Positions 15,742-24,007 of a stretch of 64,000 nucleotides of DNA are shown here, one piece after another (within the stretch, counting starts at the first letter, position 1; every line of letters starts with the position of its first letter). Below the pieces are notes generated by a model that had not been told where the DNA came from, ran no database searches, and saw only the letters and a program-made list of their open reading frames with translations. This stretch comes from JAVDCA01 sp035293985 (GTDB lineage Bacteria; Pseudomonadota; Alphaproteobacteria; Rhizobiales; Xanthobacteraceae): positions 1 to 64,000 of the forward strand of contig DATGLS010000041.1 in the NCBI GenBank assembly GCA_035293985.1. Direction: 5' to 3'. Made by a program: the position numbers and the translations under genes.

Positions 15742-16047
15742 ATGGCGAAGAAGAGCTCGATCGAGAAGAACAACCGGCGGCGCAAGATGACCAAGAAGTT
15801 TTCCGGTCGTCGCGGGCGCCTCAAGGCGATCGCGATGGACAAGACCAAGCCGATGGAGGAGCGTTTCGCGGCCTCCCTCAAGCTTGCCACGTTGCCGCGC
15901 AACTCCTCGGCGACGCGCATCCACAATCGCTGCGAGGTGACCGGCCGTCCGCGCGGCGTCTACCGCAAGTTCAAGATGAGCCGCATCGCGCTGCGCGACC
16001 TCGGCTCCAAGGGGCTGGTTCCCGGCCTCGTGAAGTCGAGCTGGTAA
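15742..16047 (+). CDS. rpsN: 30S ribosomal protein S14
   Basis: Small-subunit head protein; 101 residues, the long zinc-free form (no CxxC pairs). The start at 15742 (MAKKSSIEKNN) is fixed by AAGGAGAG at 15730-15737; an upstream in-frame ATG at 15697 has no such site. NRCEVTGRPRGVYRKF is conserved. Confidence 0.97.
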   Translation: MAKKSSIEKNNRRRKMTKKFSGRRGRLKAIAMDKTKPMEERFAASLKLATLPRNSSATRIHNRCEVTGRPRGVYRKFKMSRIALRDLGSKGLVPGLVKSSW

Positions 16048-16060
16048 GGAGGGTCGGACC

Positions 16061-16459
16061 ATGGCGATGACCGATCCGATCGGCGACTTGATCACGCGTA
16101 TCCGCAACGCGCAGCAGCGGGCAAAGCCCAAGGTATCGACACCCGGCTCGAAGCTGCGCGAGCGCGTGCTCGAGGTGCTCAAGTCCGAGGGCTACATCCG
16201 CGGCTACGCCACCGTCGAGCACGGCGACGGACGCAGCGAGATCGAGATCGAGCTCAAGTATTTCGACGGTGCGCCGGTGATCCGCGAGATCGCGCGCGTG
16301 TCGAAGCCCGGCCGGCGCGTCTATTCGTCCGCGCAGGGCCTGCCGCGCATCAACAACGGCCTCGGCGTCGCGATCATCTCGACTCCGAAGGGCGTGATGG
16401 CGGACCACGCCGCGCGCGACGCCAATGTCGGCGGCGAGATTCTGTTTACGGTGTTCTGA
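16061..16459 (+). CDS. rpsH: 30S ribosomal protein S8
   Basis: Central-domain 16S rRNA-binding protein; 132 residues. MTDPIGDLITRIRNAQ at the start and ISTPKGVMADHAARDANVGG near the C-terminus are diagnostic. In E. coli S8 represses the spc operon by binding the rplE message; whether that holds here is unknown. Confidence 0.98.
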   Translation: MAMTDPIGDLITRIRNAQQRAKPKVSTPGSKLRERVLEVLKSEGYIRGYATVEHGDGRSEIEIELKYFDGAPVIREIARVSKPGRRVYSSAQGLPRINNGLGVAIISTPKGVMADHAARDANVGGEILFTVF

Positions 16460-16491
16460 GCCGGGCATCGAGAGGATGGAGGACGACTGAG

Positions 16492-17025
16492 ATGTCTCGT
16501 ATCGGCAAGAGAGCGGTCGCGATCCCGTCCGGCGTCACCGCGAGCGTCGATGGGCAGACCGTGAAGATGAAGGGGCCGAAGGGCGCCCTCGAGCTGGTGC
16601 TGCCCCAGGACGTCAGCGCCAAATTGGAGAAGGGCGCGATCAAGGTCGATCCGCGCAACGAGACCAAACGCGCGCGCTCGATGTGGGGCACCTCGCGCAC
16701 GCTGGTGTCGAACCTCGTCACCGGCGTCACCAAGGGCTTCGAGCGCAAGCTCGAGATCAACGGCGTCGGCTACCGCGCCGCGGTGCAGGGCAAGAACCTG
16801 CAGATCGCGCTCGGCTACAGCCACGACGTGGTCTACCCGATCCCGGCCGGCATCGCGATCGCGACGCCGAAGCCGACCGAGGTGGTGATCACCGGCATCG
16901 ACCGGCAGAAGGTCGGCCAGGTCGCCGCCGAGATCCGCGGTTTCCGCAAGCCCGAGCCATACAAGGGCAAGGGCGTGAAATACGCAGGCGAGTACATCTT
17001 CCGCAAAGAAGGCAAGAAGAAGTAA
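16492..17025 (+). CDS. rplF: 50S ribosomal protein L6
   Basis: Large-subunit protein near the sarcin-ricin loop; 177 residues. MSRIGKRAVAIPSGV opens the protein and the second repeat carries GIDRQKVGQVAAEIR and PEPYKGKGVKYAGE. Followed after 12 bases by rplR. Confidence 0.98.
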   Translation: MSRIGKRAVAIPSGVTASVDGQTVKMKGPKGALELVLPQDVSAKLEKGAIKVDPRNETKRARSMWGTSRTLVSNLVTGVTKGFERKLEINGVGYRAAVQGKNLQIALGYSHDVVYPIPAGIAIATPKPTEVVITGIDRQKVGQVAAEIRGFRKPEPYKGKGVKYAGEYIFRKEGKKK

Positions 17026-17037
17026 CGGGGCCGACCC

Positions 17038-17400
17038 ATGGCTAAGCTCAAGAAGCAGACCGAGCGGCGCACGGCGCGCATCCGCCGCCGCATCAAGGCG
17101 GTGGCCGGCGAGCGGCCACGGCTGTCGGTCTTTCGCTCGTCGAAGCACATCTATGCGCAGGTCATCGATGACCGCAAAGGCGAGACGGTCGCCGCCGCCT
17201 CCTCGATGGAGAAGGACATGCGCGGGTCGCTCAAGACCGGCGCCAACATCGAGGCCGCGAAGGCTGTCGGCAAGGCGGTGGCCGAGCGCGCCTCCGCCAA
17301 GGGCATCAAGGACGTCGTGTTCGATCGCGGCGGCTACATGTTCCACGGCCGCGTCAAGGCGCTGGCCGAGGCTGCCCGCGAGGGCGGGCTCAAGTTCTGA
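17038..17400 (+). CDS. rplR: 50S ribosomal protein L18
   Basis: 5S rRNA-binding protein; 120 residues. Conserved RLSVFRSSKHIYAQVIDD in the core and FDRGGYMFHGRVKALAEAAR at the C-terminus. Basic N-terminal tail as usual. Normal spc order. Confidence 0.98.
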   Translation: MAKLKKQTERRTARIRRRIKAVAGERPRLSVFRSSKHIYAQVIDDRKGETVAAASSMEKDMRGSLKTGANIEAAKAVGKAVAERASAKGIKDVVFDRGGYMFHGRVKALAEAAREGGLKF

Positions 17401-17440
17401 AACGACGCGGTCGGATCGATAACGGAAACGGATTTCTGTC

Positions 17441-18007
17441 ATGGCACGTGAACCACGCGAGCGGCATCGCGATCGGGATGAGCGGGAGAACGAGTTCACC
17501 GAGAAGCTCGTCGCGATCAACCGCGTCGCCAAGGTGGTGAAGGGCGGCCGGCGCTTCGGCTTCGCGGCGCTGGTCGTCGTCGGCGACCAGAAGGGCCGGG
17601 TCGGGCACGGCCACGGCAAGGCGCGCGAGGTGCCGGAGGCGATCCGCAAGGCGACCGAGGCGGCCAAGCGCAACCTCACGCGCGTGCCGCTGCGCGAGGG
17701 CCGCACCCTGCATCATGACGTCGCGGGCCGCCACGGCGCCGGCAAGGTCTTCCTGCGCGCGGCGCCTCCCGGAACCGGCATCATCGCGGGCGGGCCGATG
17801 CGCGCGGTGTTCGAGACGCTCGGCGTGCAGGACGTGGTGGCGAAGTCGCTCGGCTCGTCCAACCCCTACAACATGGTGCGCGCGACGTTCGACGCGCTCA
17901 AGCACCAGGACTCGCCGCGCTCGGTCGCGGCGCGCCGCAACATCAAGGTCTCCGCCCTGCAGGCGCGCCGCCGCGAAGGCGCCGACGCCGAGGCGGCGGC
18001 CGATTGA
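17441..18007 (+). CDS. rpsE: 30S ribosomal protein S5
   Basis: Small-subunit fidelity protein at the mRNA entry; 188 residues. The double-stranded RNA-binding-like fold shows EKLVAINRVAKVVKGGRRF and GHGHGKAREVPEAIRKA. The loop changed in spectinomycin-resistant mutants looks normal. Ala/Glu-rich end. Confidence 0.98.
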   Translation: MAREPRERHRDRDERENEFTEKLVAINRVAKVVKGGRRFGFAALVVVGDQKGRVGHGHGKAREVPEAIRKATEAAKRNLTRVPLREGRTLHHDVAGRHGAGKVFLRAAPPGTGIIAGGPMRAVFETLGVQDVVAKSLGSSNPYNMVRATFDALKHQDSPRSVAARRNIKVSALQARRREGADAEAAAD

Positions 18008-18037
18008 ATCGATAGCTGAAAGCCCGCGAGAGCCGCC

Positions 18038-18232
18038 ATGGCGAAGAACGCAAAGACCATCAAGATCGAGCAGACCGGCAGCCCGGCGCGGCGGCACCAC
18101 ACGCAGCGCGAAACGTTGATCGGCCTTCGGCTCAATAAGATCGGCCGCACCTCCGAACTCGAGGACACGCCGTCGGTGCGCGGCATGATCGCCAAGGTCG
18201 GGCACCTGGTGCGCGTGGTCGAGGCAAAGTAG
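18038..18232 (+). CDS. rpmD: 50S ribosomal protein L30
   Basis: Small large-subunit protein of 64 residues with the family pattern SPARRHHTQRETLIGLRLNK and GMIAKVGHLVRVVE. The next gene, rplO, is separated by a palindromic repeat, unlike the tight spacing elsewhere in this operon. Confidence 0.97.
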   Translation: MAKNAKTIKIEQTGSPARRHHTQRETLIGLRLNKIGRTSELEDTPSVRGMIAKVGHLVRVVEAK

Positions 18233-18242
18233 GAATCCTGTC

Positions 18243-18324
18243 CGTCATGGCCGGGCTTGTGCCGGCCATCCACGTCTTGGTGGGACGCAGAAAGACGTGG
18301 ATACCGGGACAAGCCCGGGTGACG
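18243..18324. repeat. Palindromic intergenic repeat, copy A, between rpmD and rplO
   Basis: About 82 bases reading CGTCATGGCCGGG at one end and CCCGGGTGACG at the other, with ACGTCTT and AAGACGT facing each other in the middle. Each half is itself a hairpin. Related copies lie at 23297-23379, 47125-47205 and 58036-58117. It sits inside an essential ribosomal operon. Confidence 0.9.
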
Positions 18325-18351
18325 AAGAAAGAAGAATTCGAGGAGAGAGCG

Positions 18352-18840
18352 ATGAAGCTCAACGAACTCGCCGACCGGCCGGGCTCGCGCAAGCGCCGGC
18401 AACGCATCGGCCGCGGCATCGGCTCGGGCTCGGGCAAGACGGGTGGCCGCGGCGGCAAGGGCCAGACCGCGCGCTCGGGCGTGCGCATCAAGGGCTTCGA
18501 GGGTGGCCAGATGCCGCTGCATCGCCGCCTACCCAAGCGCGGCTTCAACAACATCTTCGCCAAGAACCTCAACGAGGTGAATCTCGGCCGCATCCAGACC
18601 GCGGTCGACGCCGGCAAGCTCGATCCGAAGGAAAAAGTCGATGCCGCCGCGCTGGTGCGCGCCGGCGTGTTGCGCCGCATCAAGGACGGTGTGCGGCTCC
18701 TCGGCAGCGGCGACATCAAGGCCAAGCTCGATTTCGAGGTCTATGGCGCGTCGAAATCGGCCGTCGCGGCGGTCGAGAAGGCAGGCGGCTCGGTCAAGGT
18801 TCTGGCGCCCAAGCGCCCGGAAGGCGAGAAGGCCGCCTAA
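18352..18840 (+). CDS. rplO: 50S ribosomal protein L15
   Basis: Late-assembly large-subunit protein; 162 residues. Start at 18352 (MKLNELADRPGSRKRRQR) behind GAGGAGAG. The frame stays open upstream through the repeat, giving a spurious MAGLVPAIHV peptide that should not be included. Gly-rich GSGSGKTGGRGGKGQTARSG is typical. Confidence 0.97.
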   Translation: MKLNELADRPGSRKRRQRIGRGIGSGSGKTGGRGGKGQTARSGVRIKGFEGGQMPLHRRLPKRGFNNIFAKNLNEVNLGRIQTAVDAGKLDPKEKVDAAALVRAGVLRRIKDGVRLLGSGDIKAKLDFEVYGASKSAVAAVEKAGGSVKVLAPKRPEGEKAA

Positions 18841-19014
18841 GGTTCGACCCTGGCTGGGTCACGGGCCCTTGCCCGCGCGGCCCCTTGTGCCGGGGATGCC
18901 TGACCAATACCTCTGATTGCGAACATGGCCGAGCGGGCATAGGCAAGCGAAGCGGCGCCGTTCCTCGAACGGCTTTGCCGTAGGGGCGGTAGGCGCAACC
19001 GGGAGCGTGGACGC

Positions 19015-20349
19015 ATGGTCTCAGCAGCGGAACAACTGGCGGCCAATCTCAATTTCTCGGCGCTCGCCAAGGCCGACGAGCTGAAGAAGCGCATCTGGTT
19101 CACCCTCGGCGCGCTGCTGGTCTACCGGCTGGGCACCTACATTCCGCTGCCCGGCATCGATCCGAACGCCTGGGACGCGATTTTCCAGACCCAGTCGGGC
19201 GGCATCCTCGGCATCTTCAACATGTTCGCGGGCGGCGGCATCCACCGCATGGCGATCTTCGCGCTCGCCATCATGCCCTACATCTCGTCGTCGATCATCG
19301 TGCAGCTGATGACGACCGTCTCGCCTACCCTCGAGCAGCTCAAGAAGGAGGGCGAGCAGGGCCGCAAGGTCATCAACCAGTACACCCGCTACGGCACCGT
19401 CATCCTGGCGGCGCTGCAGGCCTACGGCATCGCGATCGGCCTGGAAGGGACGGGGTCCGTCGTCGCCGACCCGGGCTGGTTCTTCCGCATCTCGACCGTG
19501 ATCACGCTTACGGGCGGCACCATCTTCCTGATGTGGCTCGGCGAGCAGATCACCTCGCGCGGGATCGGCAACGGCATCTCGCTGATCATCCTGTCGGGCA
19601 TCGTCGCCAACCTGCCGAGCGCGCTCGCCGGCACTCTCGAGCTTTCGCGCACTGGCCAGCTCGGCATCGGCGTTCTGATCCTCGTCGTCATCATGGTCGT
19701 GGCGGTGATCGCCTTCATCGTCTTCATGGAACGCGCGCAGCGTCGGCTGCTGATCCAGTATCCCAAGCGCCAGGTCGGCAACCGGATGTTCGAGGGCCAG
19801 TCCTCGCACCTGCCGCTCAAGCTCAACACCTCGGGCGTGATTCCGCCGATCTTCGCCTCATCGCTGCTGCTGTTGCCGACTACGGTTGCGAACTTCAACC
19901 AGGGCCACATGCCGGGCTGGGTCAACTGGATCGTCGCGCATTTCTCGCACGGACAGCCGCTGTTCCTGATCTTCTACGTTGCCGGCATCGTGTTCTTTGC
20001 CTTCTTCTATACGGCGATCGTGTTCAACCCGACCGAGACGGCCGACAACCTGAAGAAGCACGGCGGCTTCATCCCCGGCATCCGGCCGGGCGAGCGCACC
20101 GCCGAATACATCGACTATGTGCTCTCGCGCATCACGGTGATCGGCGCCGCGTATCTGGCGGCGGTCTGCCTCTTTCCCGAGCTCCTGACCGCCTGGGCGA
20201 ACGTGCCGTTCTACTTCGGAGGCACCTCGCTTTTGATCGTCGTCAGTGTCACCATGGACACGGTCGCGCAAGTACAAGGTTACCTGCTCGCCCATCAGTA
20301 CGAGGGGCTGATCAAGCGCTCCAAGCTGCGGGGGGCCAGGAGGAGATGA
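19015..20349 (+). CDS. secY: Protein translocase subunit SecY
   Basis: Central channel of the Sec translocon in the inner membrane; 444 residues with about ten membrane segments. Recognisable features are PLPGIDPNAWDA, the NIFNMFAGGG-type stretch GIFNMFAGGGIHRM, and the cytosolic loop IQYPKRQVGNRMFEGQSSHL. The basic C-terminus IKRSKLRGARRR is normal. The gap of 174 bases after rplO has no gene. Its end carries AGGAGGAG and the stop overlaps an ATG (ATGA). Confidence 0.98.
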   Translation: MVSAAEQLAANLNFSALAKADELKKRIWFTLGALLVYRLGTYIPLPGIDPNAWDAIFQTQSGGILGIFNMFAGGGIHRMAIFALAIMPYISSSIIVQLMTTVSPTLEQLKKEGEQGRKVINQYTRYGTVILAALQAYGIAIGLEGTGSVVADPGWFFRISTVITLTGGTIFLMWLGEQITSRGIGNGISLIILSGIVANLPSALAGTLELSRTGQLGIGVLILVVIMVVAVIAFIVFMERAQRRLLIQYPKRQVGNRMFEGQSSHLPLKLNTSGVIPPIFASSLLLLPTTVANFNQGHMPGWVNWIVAHFSHGQPLFLIFYVAGIVFFAFFYTAIVFNPTETADNLKKHGGFIPGIRPGERTAEYIDYVLSRITVIGAAYLAAVCLFPELLTAWANVPFYFGGTSLLIVVSVTMDTVAQVQGYLLAHQYEGLIKRSKLRGARRR

Positions 20350-20402
20350 ACTGCGATCTCGCCGCGGGCATCGCCATCACGGCCGGGATTATCTTCGAGT
20401 AA
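20346..20402 (+). other. Possible 18-codon ORF between secY and adk
   Basis: An ATG overlaps the secY stop (ATGA) with AGGAGGAG directly upstream and reads 18 codons (MNCDLAAGIAITAGIIFE) before TAA. The ribosome-binding arrangement is good but the peptide is very short and unrecognised. It may be a coupling or leader ORF, or chance. Confidence 0.25.
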
Positions 20403-20430
20403 GCGAATTGGTTTTGCCGGGGCATACGTC

Positions 20431-21027
20431 ATGAGGCTGATCCTGCTGGGCCCGCCGGGCTGCGGAAAAGGCACCCAGTCGCAACGATTGACCGAGAAAT
20501 ATGCAATTCCCCAGCTGTCGACCGGCGACATGCTGCGCGCCGCCGTCAAAGCCGGAACGCCGGTGGGACTCAAGGCGCGCGACATCATGGAGCGCGGCGA
20601 GCTCGTGCCGGACGAGGTCGTGGTCGCGATCGTCGCCGACCGCATCGAGCAGCCGGACGCCAAGAACGGCTTCATTCTCGACGGATTTCCCCGCACCGTG
20701 CCGCAGGCGGAGGCGCTCAGCCGGATGCTCGAGAAGAAGGGCATCAAGCTCGATGCCGCGATCCAGCTCAAGGTCGACGAGGGCATCCTCCACGAGCGGA
20801 TCGCCAAGCGGGTCGCCGACATGAAGGCGGCCGGCCAAGCGCTGCGCTCCGACGATAATCCGGAGACGCTGGAGAAGCGGGTGCACGCTTATCGAATGCA
20901 GACTGCCCCACTGGTATCATACTACAGCGACCATGGTCTGCTGCGGACGGTCGACGGAATGGCGCCGATCGCCGAGGTCTCGGCGGCCATCGATCGCATC
21001 CTGGGTCGCGCGGATGCACCCGCTTGA
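20431..21027 (+). CDS. adk: Adenylate kinase
   Basis: Converts ATP plus AMP to two ADP; cytosolic. 198 residues with the P-loop GPPGCGKGTQ at about 7-16, the AMP-site STGDMLR, and FILDGFPRTVPQAEAL. The LID is the short form without a zinc-binding Cys set, explaining the short length. It lies between secY and rpsM, the usual alphaproteobacterial arrangement. Confidence 0.97.
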   Translation: MRLILLGPPGCGKGTQSQRLTEKYAIPQLSTGDMLRAAVKAGTPVGLKARDIMERGELVPDEVVVAIVADRIEQPDAKNGFILDGFPRTVPQAEALSRMLEKKGIKLDAAIQLKVDEGILHERIAKRVADMKAAGQALRSDDNPETLEKRVHAYRMQTAPLVSYYSDHGLLRTVDGMAPIAEVSAAIDRILGRADAPA

Positions 21028-21102
21028 CAGGGCGCGGGCACCTGCGTGCCGAGCCACAACCCACACCCGCGAAAAAGCCATTAGCAAAGGCCGGGGAAGA
21101 GG

Positions 21103-21131
21103 TTGACGCGAGAGGCAAGAGTCCGTACATA
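21103..21131 (+). promoter_or_regulatory. Promoter-like sequence before rpsM
   Basis: TTGACG at 21103-21108, a 17-base spacer and TACATA at 21126-21131, in the 283-base gap between adk and rpsM. It could give the alpha operon (rpsM-rpsK-rpoA-rplQ) its own transcription. The rest of the gap is GC-rich and contains several GCCGGC repeats just before rpsM. Confidence 0.4.
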
Positions 21132-21310
21132 CCCGGCACCCAGTCGTAGAAAGTTCACACACGATGCCGGGCCCCGGGTGCGGGCTGGGCGTCGTGCTGG
21201 CGTTTATCGCGGACTTTTTCGCGTCGACGCCGAGGGATTTTGAAGGAAAAGCGCCGGCGCAGGCCGGCAACGGAGACAGCCGGCGGAAGCCGGCAACAGG
21301 AGCAGGTGTC

Positions 21311-21685
21311 GTGGCCCGCATTGCCGGCGTTAACATTCCGACCAACAAGCGCGTCATCATCGCGCTCCAGTACATCCATGGCATCGGCCCGAAATCGGCG
21401 CACGACATCATGGAGAAGGTGCACATTCCACAGGAGCGGCGGGTGTCGCAATTGACCGACGCCGAAGTGCTGCAGATCCGCGAGGTGATCGACCGCGACT
21501 ACATCGTCGAGGGCGATCTGCGGCGCGAGGTGCAGCTCAACATCAAGCGGCTGCAGGATCTCGGCTGCTATCGCGGGCTGCGGCATCGCCGCAACCTGCC
21601 GGTCCGCGGCCAGCGCACGCACACCAACGCGCGCACCCGCAAGGGACCCTCGAAGCCGATTGCCGGCAAGAAGAAGGTCACCTGA
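21311..21685 (+). CDS. rpsM: 30S ribosomal protein S13
   Basis: Head protein that contacts P-site tRNA and forms bridges to 50S; 124 residues from the GTG at 21311 (VARIAGVNIPTNKRV), behind AGGAG. The frame is open back to 21164 but the extra residues are not family-like. RGQRTHTNARTRKGP is the conserved C-terminal tail. Confidence 0.96.
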   Translation: MARIAGVNIPTNKRVIIALQYIHGIGPKSAHDIMEKVHIPQERRVSQLTDAEVLQIREVIDRDYIVEGDLRREVQLNIKRLQDLGCYRGLRHRRNLPVRGQRTHTNARTRKGPSKPIAGKKKVT

Positions 21686-21768
21686 GCCGCGTGACGGTTC
21701 GCAACATCTGATCAAGAGACACGACAGACACCAGGCTCGGCGCCGCGCGAGCCGCAAAGGGAAACCAC

Positions 21769-22158
21769 ATGGGCAAGGAAGCCACCCGCGTCCGCCGCCG
21801 CGAGCGCAAGAACATCGCCTCCGGCGTCGCGCACGTGAACGCGACCTTCAACAACACGATGATCACCATCACGGACGCGCAGGGCAACACCATCGCCTGG
21901 TCGTCGTCCGGCACGATGGGCTTCAAGGGCTCGCGCAAGTCGACGCCCTATGCGGCGCAAGTCGCCGGCGAGGACGTGGCCAAGAAGGCGCAGGAGCACG
22001 GCATGCGCACCCTGGAGGTCGAGGTCGCGGGGCCGGGCTCGGGCCGCGAGTCGGCGCTGCGCGCGCTGCAATCGGCGGGCTTCATGATCACGTCGATCCG
22101 CGACGTGACGCCGATCCCGCACAATGGCTGCCGGCCGCGCAAGCGCCGCCGCGTGTAG
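21769..22158 (+). CDS. rpsK: 30S ribosomal protein S11
   Basis: Platform protein of the small subunit; 129 residues. It has the family stretches HVNATFNNTMITITDAQGN and TPIPHNGCRPRKRRRV. The start at 21769 follows GGGAAACC. About 108 bases separate it from rpoA. Confidence 0.98.
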   Translation: MGKEATRVRRRERKNIASGVAHVNATFNNTMITITDAQGNTIAWSSSGTMGFKGSRKSTPYAAQVAGEDVAKKAQEHGMRTLEVEVAGPGSGRESALRALQSAGFMITSIRDVTPIPHNGCRPRKRRRV

Positions 22159-22266
22159 TGAATTCATTCCGGCGGATCGCGCATTGGTGCTCCGCCGCCG
22201 CTTAATTTCCCGCGGGCGGAGCGGGGTGCGCGGGTGACCGCGCCGCCAAACGGATGGTGATGAGAC

Positions 22267-23286
22267 GTGACGATCCAAAAGAACTGGCAGGAACTGATCA
22301 AGCCGAACAAGCTCCAGGTGGCGGCGGGTTCGGACCCGAAGCGCTCCGCGACGGTCGTCGCCGAGCCGCTCGAGCGCGGCTTCGGCCTCACGCTCGGCAA
22401 TGCGCTGCGGCGCATTCTCCTCTCGTCGCTGCAGGGCGCGAGCGTGCAGTCGGTGCACATCGACGGCGTGCTGCATGAATTCTCCTCGATCGCCGGCGTG
22501 CGCGAGGACGTGACCGACATCGTCCTCAACATCAAGGACATCGCCATCAAGATGCAGGGCGACGGGCCCAAGCGCATGGTGGTGAAGAAGTCGGGCCCCG
22601 CCGTGGTGACGGCGGGCGACATCCAGACGGTCGGCGACGTGGTGGTGCTCAATCCGGAGCTGGTGCTCTGCCATCTCGACGAGGGCGCCGAAATCCGCAT
22701 GGAGTTCACGGTCAACACCGGCAAGGGCTACGTCCCGGCCGAGCGCAACCGGCCCGAGGATGCGCCGATCGGCCTCATCCCGGTCGACAGCCTGTTCTCG
22801 CCGGTGAAGAAGGTCTCGTACCGGGTCGAGAACACCCGCGAGGGCCAGATCCTCGACTACGACAAGCTCACGATGCAGATCGAGACCAACGGCGCGGTGA
22901 GCCCCGAGGACGCGCTCGCGTACGCGGCGAGGATTTTGCAGGACCAGCTCAACGTGTTCGTCAATTTCGAGGAGCCACGCAAGGAAGTCGCGATCGAGGC
23001 GATTCCCGATCTCGCTTTCAATCCGGCATTCCTCAAGAAAGTCGACGAGCTCGAGCTCTCGGTGCGCTCGGCCAACTGTCTCAAGAACGACAATATCGTC
23101 TATATCGGCGACCTCGTGCAGAAGACCGAGGCCGAAATGCTGCGCACGCCGAACTTCGGCCGCAAGTCGCTCAACGAGATCAAGGAAGTGCTCGCCCAGA
23201 TGGGCCTGCATCTCGGCATGGAAGTGCCGGGCTGGCCGCCGGAGAACATCGAAGAGCTCGCCAAGCGCTTCGAGGATCATTACTGA
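22267..23286 (+). CDS. rpoA: DNA-directed RNA polymerase subunit alpha
   Basis: Dimerises to nucleate RNA polymerase assembly and, through its C-terminal domain, binds UP elements and activators. 339 residues from a GTG start. The N-terminal domain has FGLTLGNALRRILLSSL; the C-terminal domain has LSVRSANCLKNDNI and NFGRKSLNEIKEVL. A palindromic repeat separates it from rplQ. Confidence 0.98.
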   Translation: MTIQKNWQELIKPNKLQVAAGSDPKRSATVVAEPLERGFGLTLGNALRRILLSSLQGASVQSVHIDGVLHEFSSIAGVREDVTDIVLNIKDIAIKMQGDGPKRMVVKKSGPAVVTAGDIQTVGDVVVLNPELVLCHLDEGAEIRMEFTVNTGKGYVPAERNRPEDAPIGLIPVDSLFSPVKKVSYRVENTREGQILDYDKLTMQIETNGAVSPEDALAYAARILQDQLNVFVNFEEPRKEVAIEAIPDLAFNPAFLKKVDELELSVRSANCLKNDNIVYIGDLVQKTEAEMLRTPNFGRKSLNEIKEVLAQMGLHLGMEVPGWPPENIEELAKRFEDHY

Positions 23287-23296
23287 GGTCTAATTC

Positions 23297-23379
23297 CGTC
23301 ATGGCCGGGCTCGTCCCGGCCATCCACGTCTTCAGTGCTCGAACGAAAGACGTGGATGCCCGCCTTCGCGGGCATGACG
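23297..23379. repeat. Palindromic intergenic repeat, copy B, between rpoA and rplQ
   Basis: About 83 bases from CGTCATGGCCGGG to GGGCATGACG. The left hairpin uses the GGCCGGG/CCCGGCC arm, the right one the GCCCGC/GCGGGC arm, and GACGTCTT/AAGACGTGG pair in the centre. Same family as copies A, C and D. Confidence 0.9.
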
Positions 23380-23404
23380 ACGAAGGAGTGGAAGGAAACA
23401 GGCG

Positions 23405-23833
23405 ATGCGTCACGGTAACGCCCACCGCAAGCTCAACCGCACGGCCGAGCATCGCCGCGCCATGTTCGCCAACATGTGCGCCGCCCTGATCAAGCACGAG
23501 CAGATCACGACCACGCTGCCGAAGGCGAAGGATCTGCGTCCGATCGTCGAGAAGCTGGTCACCCTCGGCAAGCGCGGCGACTTGCATGCGCGGCGCAAGG
23601 CGATCGCCGAGATCCGCGACGTGCCGATGGTGAAGAAGCTCTTCGAGGTGATCGGCCCGCGCTACAAGGAGCGCAACGGCGGCTACACCCGCATCATGAA
23701 GGCCGGCTTTCGCTACGGCGACAATTCGCCGGTCGCGGTGATCGAGTTCGTCGATCGCGACGAGAGCGCGAAGGGCCAGGATTCCGGACCGGTGCAGGAG
23801 ACTGCGGCGGCCGACGCGCCCGCGGCGGCCTGA
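23405..23833 (+). CDS. rplQ: 50S ribosomal protein L17
   Basis: Large-subunit protein around the exit tunnel; 142 residues. MRHGNAHRKLNRTAEHRRAM is diagnostic. The core ends with VAVIEFVDRD, followed by an Ala-rich tail common in this order. A clear terminator ends the operon. Confidence 0.98.
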   Translation: MRHGNAHRKLNRTAEHRRAMFANMCAALIKHEQITTTLPKAKDLRPIVEKLVTLGKRGDLHARRKAIAEIRDVPMVKKLFEVIGPRYKERNGGYTRIMKAGFRYGDNSPVAVIEFVDRDESAKGQDSGPVQETAAADAPAAA

Positions 23834-23857
23834 GCTTCGCCCGGATCGGACGACCAG

Positions 23858-23880
23858 AAGGGGCCGCAAGGCCCCTTTTT
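23858..23880 (+). terminator. Rho-independent terminator after rplQ
   Basis: Eight-bp stem (23858-23865 with 23870-23877) around GCAA, ending in five T including the stem end. It closes the alpha operon. Confidence 0.85.
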
Positions 23881-24007
23881 CATGTTTGCATCGTAAGTGC
23901 TTGGCATCGACCATGCGGCGCCCCGTCCGTTGCCAAGGGGCCCACATCCGATAATGTGCGCGCGGCCCGGCCCATCGGGATCGGGCTAAAACGCAAGGGG
24001 GGAATTG

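Noticed and set aside
18247..18351. N-terminal MAGLVPAIHV-type extension of rplO, and similar peptides at 23301 and 47163
   Set aside because: These are translations of the palindromic repeat family, not genes.
21164..21310. Longer rpsM start at 21164
   Set aside because: The added residues are not ribosomal; the GTG at 21311 has AGGAG and gives the conserved N-terminus.
21712..23280. Long minus-strand frame opposite rpsK and rpoA
   Set aside because: Same antisense effect; it lies over certain genes and has no family-like motifs.
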